Positions 1 to 8,990 of a stretch of 50,582 nt of DNA are shown in pieces. The stretch covers positions 1 through 50,582 of the forward strand of contig CALAQT010000320.1 in assembly GCA_937888775.1 (NCBI GenBank), in the 5' to 3' direction. The translations under genes and the position numbers were made by a program. Source of the stretch: an uncultured Actinomycetes bacterium (GTDB taxonomy: Bacteria > Actinomycetota > Thermoleophilia > Solirubrobacterales > Solirubrobacteraceae). A model generated the notes under the pieces. That model saw nothing but the letters and a program-made list of their open reading frames with translations. It was not told the origin of the DNA and did not search any database. The stretch's first letter is position 1. Every line of letters begins with the position of its first letter.

Positions 1-645
1 AGCGTGCGACGCCGTCGCTCACGCCCGCTTGGGACGACGTGCAGCAGCCAGCCGATCGCTCTCCCTCGCTGCTGCTCCGTCATCAGTGCGATCACGTCGC
101 GACGAGGGAGCTCGCGCCCCCTTCTGGTGCGAACCGGCCACGAGCGGGCCAGCGGCCGTGAGATCAGCGACGACGGCGCCGCTGCGCACCAACAGCAGCA
201 GCGAGCCGCGGTGAGGCGACGTGACCGCTTCGACTTCAACGCGGTAGTCAGCGCCGAGGACGTCGGCGCGCCCGCGGGCGTTCCGGACCGGCAGTGTCGT
301 AGCCGCGATCGGCCGCTTTCGCATTCTGGGAAGGGAGTGGTGTCACGGGCCGAACCGCAGACGTGAAAGCCGGTGCCGGCACGCGGTTCTGGGCTCGTCA
401 TCAGGCCCGCTGGCAGCGGCATGTACTAGACCGACGCCCGTGATAGCACACTCCGTCTGCTCCACTGGACGGGGGCCGCACCGCTGTTTCGGACGGTCGG
501 GAAGGATTCATCGGCGGCTGGCGTCTCTGATCTTAAGGCGCGAGTCGTCTGCGCACCCAGACGCGGGTGGAGCACGGACCGAGCCTCGCTTCGCCCGTCC
601 GGCGATCGCCGGCAGGTCACAGCATCCACAAGAGGAGCCGCGGCA
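1..645. other. No recognisable gene
   Basis: No reading frame here has a recognisable domain or a convincing ribosome binding site. A - strand frame around 130-320 reads somewhat protein-like (hydrophobic and acidic residues alternating) but then dissolves into arginine-rich sequence, so it could be the end of a gene cut by the window edge. The only functional element I see is the purine-rich AAGAGGAG just before position 646, which serves the next gene. Confidence 0.5.
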
Positions 646-1788
646 ATGCGATCAGCAAGACATCGAAGCCACATAGGCCCGCGTGGGACAGCCATGACCC
701 GTCGCGCATGGTTCACACGCCGGGCTGTGCTGAGCGCGTGTGCGGCCGCTGGGCTCGTGGCGGCCACGGCCGCGCCGGCGGCGGCGTCGAGCTACACGCT
801 TAGCGATCTCGGCTCGCTCGGGCTGGGGGTCACCGTCGGCTCCGCGATCAACGCCAACGGTCAGATCACCGGGGGGTCGTATCTGGCGACCACCGTCCCG
901 ACGACCGGCTGCGGTCGACGAGTCACGCATTGCGTGACTCACCCCGAGCATCCGTTCCTCTACGCCGGCGGCACGATGACCGACCTTGGCACCCTCGGCG
1001 GGATCTACGCCACGGGAACCGCGATCAACCTCTCGGGAGAGGTGGCCGGCTACTCCAAGACCTCCACCGGGACCTACGAGGCGTTCGTCGATCAGAACGG
1101 GACGATGACCGGCCTGGGATCGCTGGTCGCGGGTGGCAGCAGCGAGGCGTTCGCGATCAACGATTCCGGCGCGGTCGCGGGCTCGGCGACGCCCGCGAAC
1201 GGCGGTCCGCACGCGTTCCTGGACGTCGGCGGCAAGATGACCGACCTCGGTTTGCTCCCAGGCGAAGGTGGCATCTTCACGGCCGCCAGCGGCATTAACA
1301 ACTCAAACCAGGTCGTCGGCAGCGGCGACAACGCCGCTAGCGATGAACGCGCCTTCCTGTATAGCAACGGCAAAATGACCGACATCGGCACGCTCGGCGG
1401 TCCGCAAGCCGCCGCCTACGCGATCAACAATTTCGGCCAGATCGTCGGCTGGGCGCAAACCAGCAGCGACGCCACGCACGCCTTCCTGTACAGCAACGGG
1501 AAGATGACCGACCTCGGCGCCTACAACATCGACACCGTCGCCGAAGCGATCAACGACTCGGGCGTAATCGTCGGCCAAACGTACGGCGTCGACAGCAGCG
1601 GCTCGACCTTCAACCACGCGTTCATCTACACCGGCGGCAGATTCCGAGACCTCAACACGCTGATCCCCGCAGGTTCAGGCTTCGAGCTCACCGATGCGCC
1701 AGCCATCAACCACTCAGGCCAGATCGTCGCCGAGGGGTACAACATCACCAACGGTCAACGCCACGCTTTTCTGCTGAACCCAAGCTAA
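646..1788 (+). CDS. Secreted HAF-repeat protein
   Basis: This 380-residue protein has an N-terminal export signal: basic residues including a TRRAVL twin-arginine-like motif, an Ala/Leu-rich core, and an AAPAAAS cleavage-type end near residue 48. The rest is about seven HAF-type repeats of roughly 40 residues. Each has a H/R-A-F-L start, a Gly-Lys-Met-Thr-Asp-Leu-Gly turn and an Ala-Ile-Asn-x-x-Gly-x-I/V-x-G core. In the HAF family such repeats are found in extracellular proteins of unknown role, and a propeller-like fold is plausible. The start at 646 has a strong AAGAGGAG eight bases upstream. An internal ATG at 694 would give a more compact signal peptide. No partner gene is adjacent, and its substrate is unknown. 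Confidence 0.85.
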   Translation: MRSARHRSHIGPRGTAMTRRAWFTRRAVLSACAAAGLVAATAAPAAASSYTLSDLGSLGLGVTVGSAINANGQITGGSYLATTVPTTGCGRRVTHCVTHPEHPFLYAGGTMTDLGTLGGIYATGTAINLSGEVAGYSKTSTGTYEAFVDQNGTMTGLGSLVAGGSSEAFAINDSGAVAGSATPANGGPHAFLDVGGKMTDLGLLPGEGGIFTAASGINNSNQVVGSGDNAASDERAFLYSNGKMTDIGTLGGPQAAAYAINNFGQIVGWAQTSSDATHAFLYSNGKMTDLGAYNIDTVAEAINDSGVIVGQTYGVDSSGSTFNHAFIYTGGRFRDLNTLIPAGSGFELTDAPAINHSGQIVAEGYNITNGQRHAFLLNPS

Positions 1789-2620
1789 CTTCCCTCGAAA
1801 CGCCACTGGCACGTGACGAGCCAACGATCTTTGCCGCAGCACATCGCAAACGGGTTATCCGAAGTTTCGGAGAACCGCTTCGCGAGGTGCATTCCGGTAG
1901 CGGGCCGCTGGCCAATCGCGGCGCTGCTGCCCGTGAGCAGTAGGAGTCACGTCGCCTCGACTACGGCCTGCGCCCCATCGCCGGCAAAGCGGCCACGCCG
2001 AGCGACTCGACAACACTGCTGGTGTTGGTGCATCTCGATCACCCGCCCGAGCCGATAAGAATGGCGCCGAGATCGTCGTTCGCTCCTCAATCCGCCAAGC
2101 CGAATCCCGCTCGCTTAGCTCGCTCGCCGCACCCCAGCAAGCACGCGCAGAGCGGTTGCGCGCGAGGAAGCGAAGAGCCGCAGAGCTTTGGATCCGGGCG
2201 GGCGGCTCTCGAGATCCCGACGCTCGCCTTGCGCGAGAAGCGAGCGCCCGAGACGAAGCATTCGCCGCTCCGACAAGGCGCGGGTTCCCGACGATCGCGA
2301 TCCGTTGATATCGAAAGTCGCGACGTCACCGGCCGGCCGAGCAAAGCGCAAGTCGGCACCGGCCGTCGGCGATCAGGACCGCACGCGCGCATCGTCGCCA
2401 ATACAGTCGCGGGCGATAGCCCGCGGCGAGAGCGGATGCGATCGTCCGCAACTTGCCGGTTTCCTGCGTGGGAGGAAGGTCGGTATCTCCTCCGAGGTGC
2501 TCGGGCGGTTGTTTCCTTGAACGTCACATCGGCACCGGCATGGATTGCGCTTGTTTGCGCTCGGAGCGACCTGTCAGGGCGGTAGACGTGGGGGCGTCGT
2601 TCTGATCCAATCGGGCCGGT
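1789..2620. other. Long stretch without a supported gene
   Basis: Open frames exist here on both strands, as expected at this GC content, but none shows a domain, a signal peptide or a ribosome binding site. The one structured element I found is the repeat copy at 2302-2401. The stretch may be decayed coding DNA. Confidence 0.5.
2302..2401 (+). repeat. 100-bp repeat, left copy (inverted partner at 6675)
   Basis: Compared by eye, this 100-bp block matches the reverse complement of 6675-6774 at all but about five positions. Both begin with CCGTTGATATCGAAAGTCGC on their own strand and end at the ATCGTCGCCA block. Similarity stops abruptly on both sides. The pair therefore encloses about 4.3 kb in inverted orientation. 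No reading frame is convincingly coding in either copy. Confidence 0.85.
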
Positions 2621-3094
2621 ATGCCGTCTGGGGCGCGTCTTGGGCGCACTGCAAAGAAGGACCGTCTGCTCGGGCTCTCGATTCCCATGCTGCTGATCGG
2701 GGTCGGCTTCATCGCCGGCGCGTACTTTTCGTACATCGATCAGAACACCGGGCCGGAGGCGATGGCCAAGGTGTCTGGTTGCTCGGGCAGCTACGGGCGA
2801 TACTCCTCAGGCGTCGTCTGCCAAGGAACCTGGGTAGTCGGCGGCGCGCTCGTCGGCGGTAACGGCCATGTTGTCGTTGGCGAGGTGCAGGACGCCGACG
2901 ACAGCGACGCGGGTCATACGATCAGCGTCCATCTCCACGGCGACACCGCTTATCCCACCAAGAACAGCCTGCGCGTCCCGATCATCTTCCTCGTGCTCGG
3001 GCTGCCCGCCCTCTACGTCGGAGCCTGGGCGCTCGTTTTCGGCGCGCCTCAGTCCTGGACCGGCCGGCGCCCGCCCCGGCAGCCTGCCGTGTAG
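2621..3094 (+). CDS. Two-helix membrane protein of unknown function
   Basis: The 157-residue product starts with a short basic segment and a hydrophobic helix (about residues 17-38). A polar, probably extracytoplasmic region of about 75 residues follows, with two cysteines (in SGCSGS and VVCQGT) that could form a disulfide. A second helix lies near residues 121-143, before a basic Pro/Arg tail. This two-TM layout with a small external domain is typical of actinobacterial DUF3592-like envelope proteins, but I cannot assign a family. The initiator is an ATG with no strong ribosome binding site. It stands alone between gene-poor stretches, so context gives no role. Confidence 0.6.
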   Translation: MPSGARLGRTAKKDRLLGLSIPMLLIGVGFIAGAYFSYIDQNTGPEAMAKVSGCSGSYGRYSSGVVCQGTWVVGGALVGGNGHVVVGEVQDADDSDAGHTISVHLHGDTAYPTKNSLRVPIIFLVLGLPALYVGAWALVFGAPQSWTGRRPPRQPAV

Positions 3095-3738
3095 TCACCG
3101 GGGTGCGCCGGCCCGAGGCTGTCAGCGTCACGAGCGGCCAGGGGTGACCTGGTCGATGTTTGCGTCTCGTCGACGACGTGCGTGAGCGACGGGATGCCGG
3201 CCCTTGGGCAGAACCGCGCGGGCGATATTGCTTCGCTACCGCCTCGCTCGCGCTAGCTCGATGGGTTTGACGCGGAGGGCGTTCGGTCGGCCATGCTTCG
3301 AAGCGCACTCCTGAATTCGGGATGGCGGGATCGCGCCGTGATGGGAACTGACGCCGGGGTTGTCGCCAAGGCGATCGTGCGAACTACGCGGGCACCAGAC
3401 GAATGCGACCGTCAGACGCTCGGCTGCCGACGCATGCTGTGGGCGATACCAAGCGTGCAGGCTCTCGTGAGGACAACGGCCGAGCTGTCACGAAGCGGGC
3501 GTGCGCTGGTAGACCCGACGACCAAAACAGAAGTCCGGCGGCGGTGGGGGTGTCAGAGCTCTTGAGGTTTAGAGGCAACGCACAGCGGACGTCACGGGCG
3601 AATGCCGCCGCCGATGTCTTGCCCGGTGCCGTCGGCATTAGGAAACGCCTGCTGAGTTGTGCAACTGAGCGGACCCGCGTTCCCTGGGTCAGCGTCGTCC
3701 GACGGTGTCGGATTGCTTGGCTGCCTCTGTCTGCCTCT
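3095..3738. other. Gap without a supported gene
   Basis: Overlapping open frames on both strands have arginine-rich, low-information translations and no recognisable motif. I see no repeat, terminator or RNA gene here. Confidence 0.45.
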
Positions 3739-3969
3739 CTAGGACATGCGGTCAGCGAGCTCGGCGAGGCCAAGGAAGTATCTGCCGTGCGTAATGAGCA
3801 GGTCTTCCTCTGATGCTGCAGCAAGAGCCACGATTTCAATCTCGGGCCGTCCGGCAAACTCTGCCTCGGCGGCAAAACGCCCTCGCAGAGCATCGGCATC
3901 GGTCGGGTATTGCTGCTTGCGTACTAGCTCGCCGGCGGAGCGATCATAGATCAACAAGAAATGAGCCAC
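3739..3969 (-). CDS. Small conserved-looking protein, probably leaderless
   Basis: This 76-residue protein begins V-A-H-F-L-L-I-Y-D-R-S, a compact beta strand followed by a charged Lys/Gln/Tyr segment, two Ala/Glu-rich helices and a Gly-Arg-Tyr-Phe-Leu-Gly-Leu ending. I recognise the style of short actinobacterial conserved hypotheticals with an HFLLVYD-type start but know no function. Initiation is at GTG 3969. A TAGTAT hexamer ends six bases upstream on the coding strand and there is no Shine-Dalgarno, so the transcript probably starts at or next to the GTG. It is soluble and likely cytoplasmic. The next gene on this strand lies 55 bp upstream and may be separately transcribed. Confidence 0.65.
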   Translation of the reverse strand: MAHFLLIYDRSAGELVRKQQYPTDADALRGRFAAEAEFAGRPEIEIVALAAASEEDLLITHGRYFLGLAELADRMS

Positions 3970-4023
3970 GAGTCCATACTAATCGCGTGTAGAAGCGTGC
4001 GGCGCAACCTCGTCACCAACCAT

Positions 4024-4227
4024 CTAAATCGCGTCGAGGTGCTCGCGTAGAGTCGAGAGCGACTTTTCTACCGCTCTGCGGTTATCGAGCAATTTAGGAG
4101 AATCCGGCGTCGTCGCCTCTACCTCCTCGACGGCGCTGACCAGGTCGGCGACGGTGATGGCGAGTCGGATGGTGAGCTCGCGCACCTCACGGGACGCCAC
4201 GGCTAGCTTCTGTGCGTTCGTTCCCAT
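4024..4227 (-). CDS. Small helical protein, unknown function
   Basis: The 67-residue product is almost entirely helical, with heptad-like hydrophobics (REVRELTIRLAITVADLVSA) and a second amphipathic helix ending in LREHLDAI. It could be a small coiled-coil dimer. There is no catalytic motif, signal or membrane segment. The ATG at 4227 is preceded on the coding strand by AAGAG about ten bases upstream. The upstream bases also form a short CGAAG/CTTCG inverted repeat around TTAACT, which might be an operator. Codon usage matches its neighbours. The function is unknown. Confidence 0.55.
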   Translation of the reverse strand: MGTNAQKLAVASREVRELTIRLAITVADLVSAVEEVEATTPDSPKLLDNRRAVEKSLSTLREHLDAI

Positions 4228-4347
4228 CGAAGTTAACTCTTCGCGTACCCGCTCGACTGCACCAGCAAGTACCTCGGAATAATGGACACACGCTTCGCCA
4301 GTGTGCGGCTGGAGCCTCTTGTGATCGAGGTTTCGCCGTGGCCTCGC

Positions 4348-5049
4348 CTATCGCTCCGTCGGTGTGGTCGCCCGGGCCGCGGCCCTACGCGTGCGCAGCA
4401 CTGCGATGGCCACTGCGATCGCCACGACCGCGATCGTGACCAGCAATGCATAGTGGGAGATTGCCTTGGCGACCTGGACCGCGGGATGTCCGACCGCGTA
4501 ACCGAGGCCGACGATCAGGCCGATCCACGAGAGCATCCCGAGGAGATCAAAGGCCATGAAACGCCGGAGGCTCATCCCTGTCCAGCCCGCGGCCGCGTAG
4601 ATGAACGCCGACGGAACCGGGAGGTATGGCGCCAACGCGACCGCGAGGCCGCCGAAGCGCTCCAGGTGAGCGCCGGAGCGCTGCGCCCACTTATCCGCGT
4701 TCGGGTGGCCACCGCCCAGCATGGCCGCCGCCTTCGGACCCCACAGCCGCCCCGCCCACCAGAAGAACGGCGTGGCGAACAGCAGCGTCGGAAGCGGAGC
4801 GAGGACGGCGAGCACGAGCGATGCCTCGCCCACTCGGGCGAACGCGCCACCGGATGCCATCGCTGACGTCGATCCGCGCAGCGCCTCGAGGAGCACGGGA
4901 TCGGTCCCGAGCAGGGAGGGCGCGAGGGGCAGAAGCGCCAGGGCAAAGACGGTCTTGACCGCGATGGCTGTCACGCAGGCGATCTCGGCGCGACGCCGCG
5001 TGGCGCCGCCGCGCGGGACCTCGTCACCGGGCGGGACGGTCGTCGTCAT
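4348..5049 (-). CDS. DedA/VTT-family membrane protein
   Basis: This 233-residue protein has the layout of the DedA (SNARE-associated, VTT) family. After a cytoplasmic arginine-rich N-terminus come a hydrophobic helix near residues 27-48, a long pair near 75-105, an amphipathic stretch ending in FGGLAVALAPYLPVPSAFIY, a re-entrant/helix region, and two C-terminal helices before an RRAAARA tail. Proteins of this family act in the cytoplasmic membrane in lipid (undecaprenyl-phosphate or phospholipid) translocation and proton-dependent homeostasis. The conserved Phe-Gly-Gly and Pro-rich turn (residues about 133-150) support membership. It stands alone with a short spacer to both neighbours. The exact substrate cannot be read from the sequence. 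Confidence 0.75.
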   Translation of the reverse strand: MTTTVPPGDEVPRGGATRRRAEIACVTAIAVKTVFALALLPLAPSLLGTDPVLLEALRGSTSAMASGGAFARVGEASLVLAVLAPLPTLLFATPFFWWAGRLWGPKAAAMLGGGHPNADKWAQRSGAHLERFGGLAVALAPYLPVPSAFIYAAAGWTGMSLRRFMAFDLLGMLSWIGLIVGLGYAVGHPAVQVAKAISHYALLVTIAVVAIAVAIAVLRTRRAAARATTPTER

Positions 5050-5442
5050 CTCCCCATTGTTGCCTCACCCATCCCGCGGCGTTCCTGTCCCGACAGGGAC
5101 ACTCCGCCGCACGCGGTCACGCACGCATGGACAGAACGGACGCTTCAACAAGGAGTCTGCGACCGGGCGAAGTCGTCGGCTCGTTGTCGGCGACTTCCGA
5201 TACGCGCGACTGGCCTGGTCGGCTCCGTGGCCGATGAGCGCTTCCTCTCTTCCAGTCTTACGCGGGCGACCGACCCGGCGCTGGCGATCGCGTTTGTCGT
5301 CGCACCGGCCGACTGCGCGGCTCGTTCGGCGCCGAACTGGAGATCCGCTATTGCGTCCTGGCGTCGCGTTAGGTTCTGTTTGATGCGGCTGTTCGGCCGA
5401 TACGAGCGCAGCGACGCCTCCCGATCCCCCGAGTGCGAGGAC
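5050..5442. other. Divergent intergenic region
   Basis: This stretch separates the DedA gene from the + strand gene that follows. It contains a CCTGTC-CC-GACAGG inverted repeat near 5086-5099, just upstream of the DedA start, which could be an operator. The + strand frame is open from 5227, but its translation before 5443 is unlike the rest of the following protein. Confidence 0.4.
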
Positions 5443-6534
5443 ATGTTCACCTTCCTGAACCGGAGCGCTCGCCCCGATGTAGTGAACATCCGGGCAGAGA
5501 TAGAACGTTGGTTTAAGAGTTATCCGGCCGACAATCAGGCTGAGCTGTTGTCGAAGTTTCGGAACCGTCGGCAACACGGCTCGGCGTGGTGGGAGCTATA
5601 CCTGCACCGGCTCTTCACGCTGCTTGGCTTCGAGGTTGAAGTTCATCCCGAGCTCGACGGAGTCAGCACGCGCCCGGATTTCGAGGTGACCCGGCCGACG
5701 GGGCAGTTCCTACTCGAGGCCGCCACGACCGAAGCAGGGATCGTCGAGCCTGGACGCGACGGCACGCGAGAGGGATGGATCATCGACGCCCTCAACGCGG
5801 CGCCACACGCGAACTTCTTCGTCAGCCTTCGGTTCCGACTTGTTGGGCAGCAGCGTCCGCGCAACGTCGAGATCGCCGGCCCGGTGGCTGCGTGGCTCGA
5901 CGGGCTTGAAGCCGATGAGATCCTGGCCACGAGCAACTTCCCTGAGCAGGAGTTCGTGTTCCGGGACTGGAGGATCCGCCTGCGAGCGATCCCCAAGTCG
6001 CCCGAGTGGCGAGGCGTTCACGACGGTGACGTGCTCGTCGGCATGGGTCCTGCGACGGGTGGGTTCGTGAACGATCGCGAGCGAATGCTCGCCAAGCTTC
6101 GGGACAAGAGCGGCAAATACGGGGCCCCGGGATTGCCGATCGTCGTGGCCGTCAATCTCTTGTCGACCTTCGGAGAGGAGCGTGCGGTCGAGCAGGCCCT
6201 CTTCGGCAGCCTCGCCATCCATGTGCCGATCGGCGGTGATCCGACTTCAGCGGAGACGTTTCGGCAACAGGACGGGTTCTGGATGCGCGACGGCCAGCCC
6301 CTCGCGACCCGCGTGTCGGCCGTGCTCGAGGGCCCAGGGCTTAGCCCCTGGACGATTGCCCAGAAATGGCCACGTCTCTGGCTCAACCCATGGGCAGCTC
6401 ACCCGCTTGAGATCGACATCCCCATCCCGCGGCGCGTCGGCGACACGACGGGCCACGTCGAGTACTTAGATTCTCAGACCACACCGGGGCGGCTGTTCGA
6501 TTTGGCCGAAGACTGGCCCGGGCCGATCAGCTGA
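5443..6534 (+). CDS. Protein with PD-(D/E)XK-like N-terminal domain
   Basis: The 363-residue product opens with MFTFLNRSARPDV, a helix and an acidic-aromatic block, then SAWWELYLHRLFTLLGFEVE, VHPEL, RPDFEV and GQFLLEA. The order helix, E-x-x-L, beta strand, P-D-F, beta strand, L-L-E-A resembles the core of PD-(D/E)XK nuclease-fold proteins, with D in PDF and E in LEA as candidate metal ligands. The usual lysine after that glutamate is replaced by an Ala-Thr pair, so activity is doubtful. The remainder is an alpha/beta region with no family I know. I prefer ATG 5443 (GAGG just upstream); ATG 5383 is the alternative. It lies beside mobile-element debris, so a host-conflict role is conceivable but unproven. 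Confidence 0.65.
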   Translation: MFTFLNRSARPDVVNIRAEIERWFKSYPADNQAELLSKFRNRRQHGSAWWELYLHRLFTLLGFEVEVHPELDGVSTRPDFEVTRPTGQFLLEAATTEAGIVEPGRDGTREGWIIDALNAAPHANFFVSLRFRLVGQQRPRNVEIAGPVAAWLDGLEADEILATSNFPEQEFVFRDWRIRLRAIPKSPEWRGVHDGDVLVGMGPATGGFVNDRERMLAKLRDKSGKYGAPGLPIVVAVNLLSTFGEERAVEQALFGSLAIHVPIGGDPTSAETFRQQDGFWMRDGQPLATRVSAVLEGPGLSPWTIAQKWPRLWLNPWAAHPLEIDIPIPRRVGDTTGHVEYLDSQTTPGRLFDLAEDWPGPIS

Positions 6535-6674
6535 TTTCGGCCCGAGGATTCTGGGGCCGAACAGCAAGACTCGACATGGCTGGAGCATCACCAACCCATG
6601 GGTTCCGGCTCGGATCTGACGTGCTCCAGGCGCGATCGCTTTCGCTGCGGCCACAGCTGAGACGGACGAGCGCC

Positions 6675-6774
6675 TTGGCGACGATGCGCGCGTGCGGTCC
6701 CGATCGCCGACGGCAGGTGCCGACTTGCGCTTTGCTCGGCCGGCTGGCGACGTCGCGACTTTCGATATCAACGG
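6675..6774 (-). repeat. 100-bp repeat, right copy (inverted partner at 2302)
   Basis: Reverse-complement match to 2302-2401 with about five mismatches by eye. It sits between the 3' end of the PD-(D/E)XK-like gene and the 3' end of the frameshifted recombinase, in DNA with no other gene. Confidence 0.85.
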
Positions 6775-6828
6775 GATGCGCTGCTCCGCCGTCGGGGCTG
6801 GGGTGCGCGTTGGTGGTTCGCGGGCAGC

Positions 6829-6855
6829 TGAGGCCGCGCGCTGGGCGCGGCCTCA
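6829..6855 (-). terminator. Strong GC hairpin after the recombinase
   Basis: A perfect 11-bp stem (TGAGGCCGCGC against its complement) closes a 5-base loop, starting 14 bases past the recombinase stop codon on the - strand. No T-run follows, so it is a hairpin-only terminator or an mRNA 3'-end stabiliser. Confidence 0.5.
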
Positions 6856-6868
6856 GTGGCCGGGCGGC

Positions 6869-7574
6869 TCAGCGAGCGAGCCGAAGCCCGTTTGTGGCCG
6901 AGATCATCGGCGCTGGCCGCTCGTGAACGGCGTGGACGATTTCGGTGTTGTCGATCCCGCGCAGATACACCGACGTGATCCCGAGATCGGCATGCCCGAG
7001 CTGGCGCTGTATGACCAGCAACGGGACACCCTCGCGGGACATCTCGACGGCGTGAGCATGTCGCAGCTGGTGCGGCGCAACCCGTCGGCGAACGCCGGCG
7101 GCACGAGCCGCGCTGTGGAGCTGGACACGGATCCCGGCGGCCGAACGGCCGACCGCGGGTCGCGCCCCGCAGCACGCAGAACAACGACCCGACCGGGAGC
7201 GTGGCACGGAGCTCCAGCCACGGGTGTAGTTGCTCCCATGCCCACCGATCCATCCCGACCTCACGACGCTTGTCGCCCTTCCCGTGCCTCACCAGCACGG
7301 CGCCTCGTTCTGAGTCGAGATCGCTCTCGTTCAGCGCGAGCGCTTCGCTTATCCGTAGCCCGGCGCGCCAGAGCACGACGATCACGCCGCGCAACCGTAC
7401 GCCGTCCGGGCTGTCGCCCGCGGCGCGCATGACCGAGATGATCTCCTCAACGGTCGGTGGATCGGCTGGGTAGCGGAGCCCCTTGTTGCGGGGCGGGCGG
7501 CCGCGGTGGTAGCCGGGCAGGGTGGCGGGCGATCGCCAGCGACCGGCGCAATCCACAAGCTTTGTGGATTCCAT
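6869..7574 (-). pseudogene. Tyrosine recombinase, frameshifted
   Basis: The upstream frame (ATG 7574) encodes the first part of a tyrosine-recombinase catalytic domain, including the catalytic arginine in AGLRISEALAL and the LVRHGKGDKRREV strand. Near 7150 the coding sense moves to another frame, which carries HQLRHAHAVEM, QRQLGHADLGITSVYLRGID and the stop at 6869. Together the two frames hold the Arg, His-x-x-Arg, His and Tyr set. The joined protein would be about 235 residues and lacks the usual N-terminal core-binding domain, as in some small recombinases of actinobacterial mobile elements. One indel near 7150 breaks it, so it is probably inactive unless the indel is a sequencing error. 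It lies at the left part of the accessory island. Confidence 0.8.
7550..7570. repeat. Hairpin covering the recombinase start codons
   Basis: AATCCACAA and its complement TTGTGGATT form a 9-bp perfect inverted repeat around a 3-base centre. It spans codons 2-8 of the recombinase gene, next to its ATG at 7574. It could be an operator, an mRNA hairpin, or part of the element's recombination site. Confidence 0.55.
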
Positions 7575-8182
7575 GACGTCCTCCTTCGGACGATGATTGA
7601 CGCTCGTATCGTCCCGGTCAGCAGCGCCAGGTCTACTCGCCGTGGGCGCTCCAGTTCGTGGCGAAGCGCAAGCCCGCGCCGCCCCGCTCGGACCCGCTCG
7701 GAGTGCTAGCTGGCATGCGACTCGTCAGCTAACTCCGCGGAGATCCGCGGTGGCCGCTTGAGCGGCAAACCAGCCGTCCCGGCCGCAGCGGCGCCGGCCG
7801 CTCCCTTCACGCGGGAGCACAAGCGAGGGTCGTACCCCGGCCGGATCGAAAACGGAAGCGACAGCCGAGCGCCCACGCCCCGTGAAGACGAATCCCCGCG
7901 CCGGCGCCGACCGCGCGCCTGGATCTGGGCGAAGGCGAGAGCCGCCAGGGTCCAACCGGCACCGACATGCTGACGAGCGCATTCGCAGAAAGCACACGTG
8001 CGCGACGCTCGGCGGCTGCCGCGTACCCCGGCCCAGATGGCGGACGCCTGCTTGCCGTTGATAGGGATCGCCCGGACCGGGGCGCACGCGATGGCAAAGC
8101 AGAAGCGTGGGCTCGGAGGCCGCAGCATCGTCGCGGACGAGTGCCTCCTCGCCAACACGATCGTGAGCGCCGCGAACCCCGG
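7575..8182. other. Gap without a supported gene
   Basis: Several overlapping open frames occur on both strands, but their translations are Arg/Pro/Ala-rich and carry no motif. No repeat or RNA gene was seen. It may be eroded sequence between the recombinase and the three-gene cluster that follows. Confidence 0.45.
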
Positions 8183-8949
8183 TCAAGCAGAGCAGTCGTC
8201 AGCGGCGGTGCTCGAGGATGGCTGTTGATGGGCGACGCCACACGGAGGGGGACGCCGGCGAGGGGCAGCTGACGGCTTCGGTGTCGCGTGGTCGCAGAAC
8301 GGAAACCGCGTCCGGGCTTGGCTGATCAGCGACAACCTGAGAATCTGATTCCGGCTGACTCCGAAGTGGCGAGGCCGACGTGCTGATGGCGGCGTCGGCG
8401 TATCGGCTCGGACAACGACCCCGTGGGTGCCGAGGTCAGGTGGGGGTCGTAGCTTGCGGGGATCGAAAGCGAGCCGATAGGCGAACAGCAACTGCAATTT
8501 AGACGTCGTCAGCTCGCTCCTGGTCAGCGCCTGTAGCGTTGTCTTCTGGAGCCAGGCGGGCACAGGCTCGAGGACCTTCTCCGCAGTCGCGAGTATGTCC
8601 TTGAGGGCACGGTGCTTCGGAACGCCTCGAACTCGGTCTCATGCCCGCGGATGGCCGCGGCCCGAGCTTGTCCCGCCAGCCCGGAGTAATGAAGGATGAG
8701 GGCGGGCTTCAGGGACTCGCGCCGGCTCAGGTGTTGTTCATCGGCCACGAAGTTCCGAAACCCGTCTTTGACCTTGCCCTTCGCTTCGTGCGGGGAGCCG
8801 GCCCAGCGCCCGAGCGATGGCTCGATCGCGATGAACACGTACTCCACGGGACCTGACGGCTCGACGTTCGGCAAGTAGATGTCGCCGTCGGCTTCGGCCC
8901 GGGCCCTGAACCGGTCTTCGAGATCGTGATACGCGTCGTGGAACGTCAT
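8183..8949 (-). pseudogene. Unknown protein, frameshifted (third gene of cluster)
   Basis: The ATG at 8949 opens a frame reading MTFHDAYHDLEDRF, then GDIYLPNVEP, a hydrophobic VEYVFIAIEPSLGRW strand and a helical segment. After EFEAF near 8615 the sense continues in a different frame (KHRALKDILATAEKVLEPVP, then a Leu-rich helix KLQLLFAYRLAF), so one indel breaks the gene. The beta-strand/EPSLG arrangement is reminiscent of Rossmann-like or uracil-DNA-glycosylase-like folds, but that is only a resemblance. It follows the second cluster gene by about 40 bp on the same strand. I do not recognise the family. Confidence 0.5.
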
Positions 8950-8990
8950 CGTCCAGTTAGGTAGGTAGGGGGAGTCCCGCGTCCCGGACC

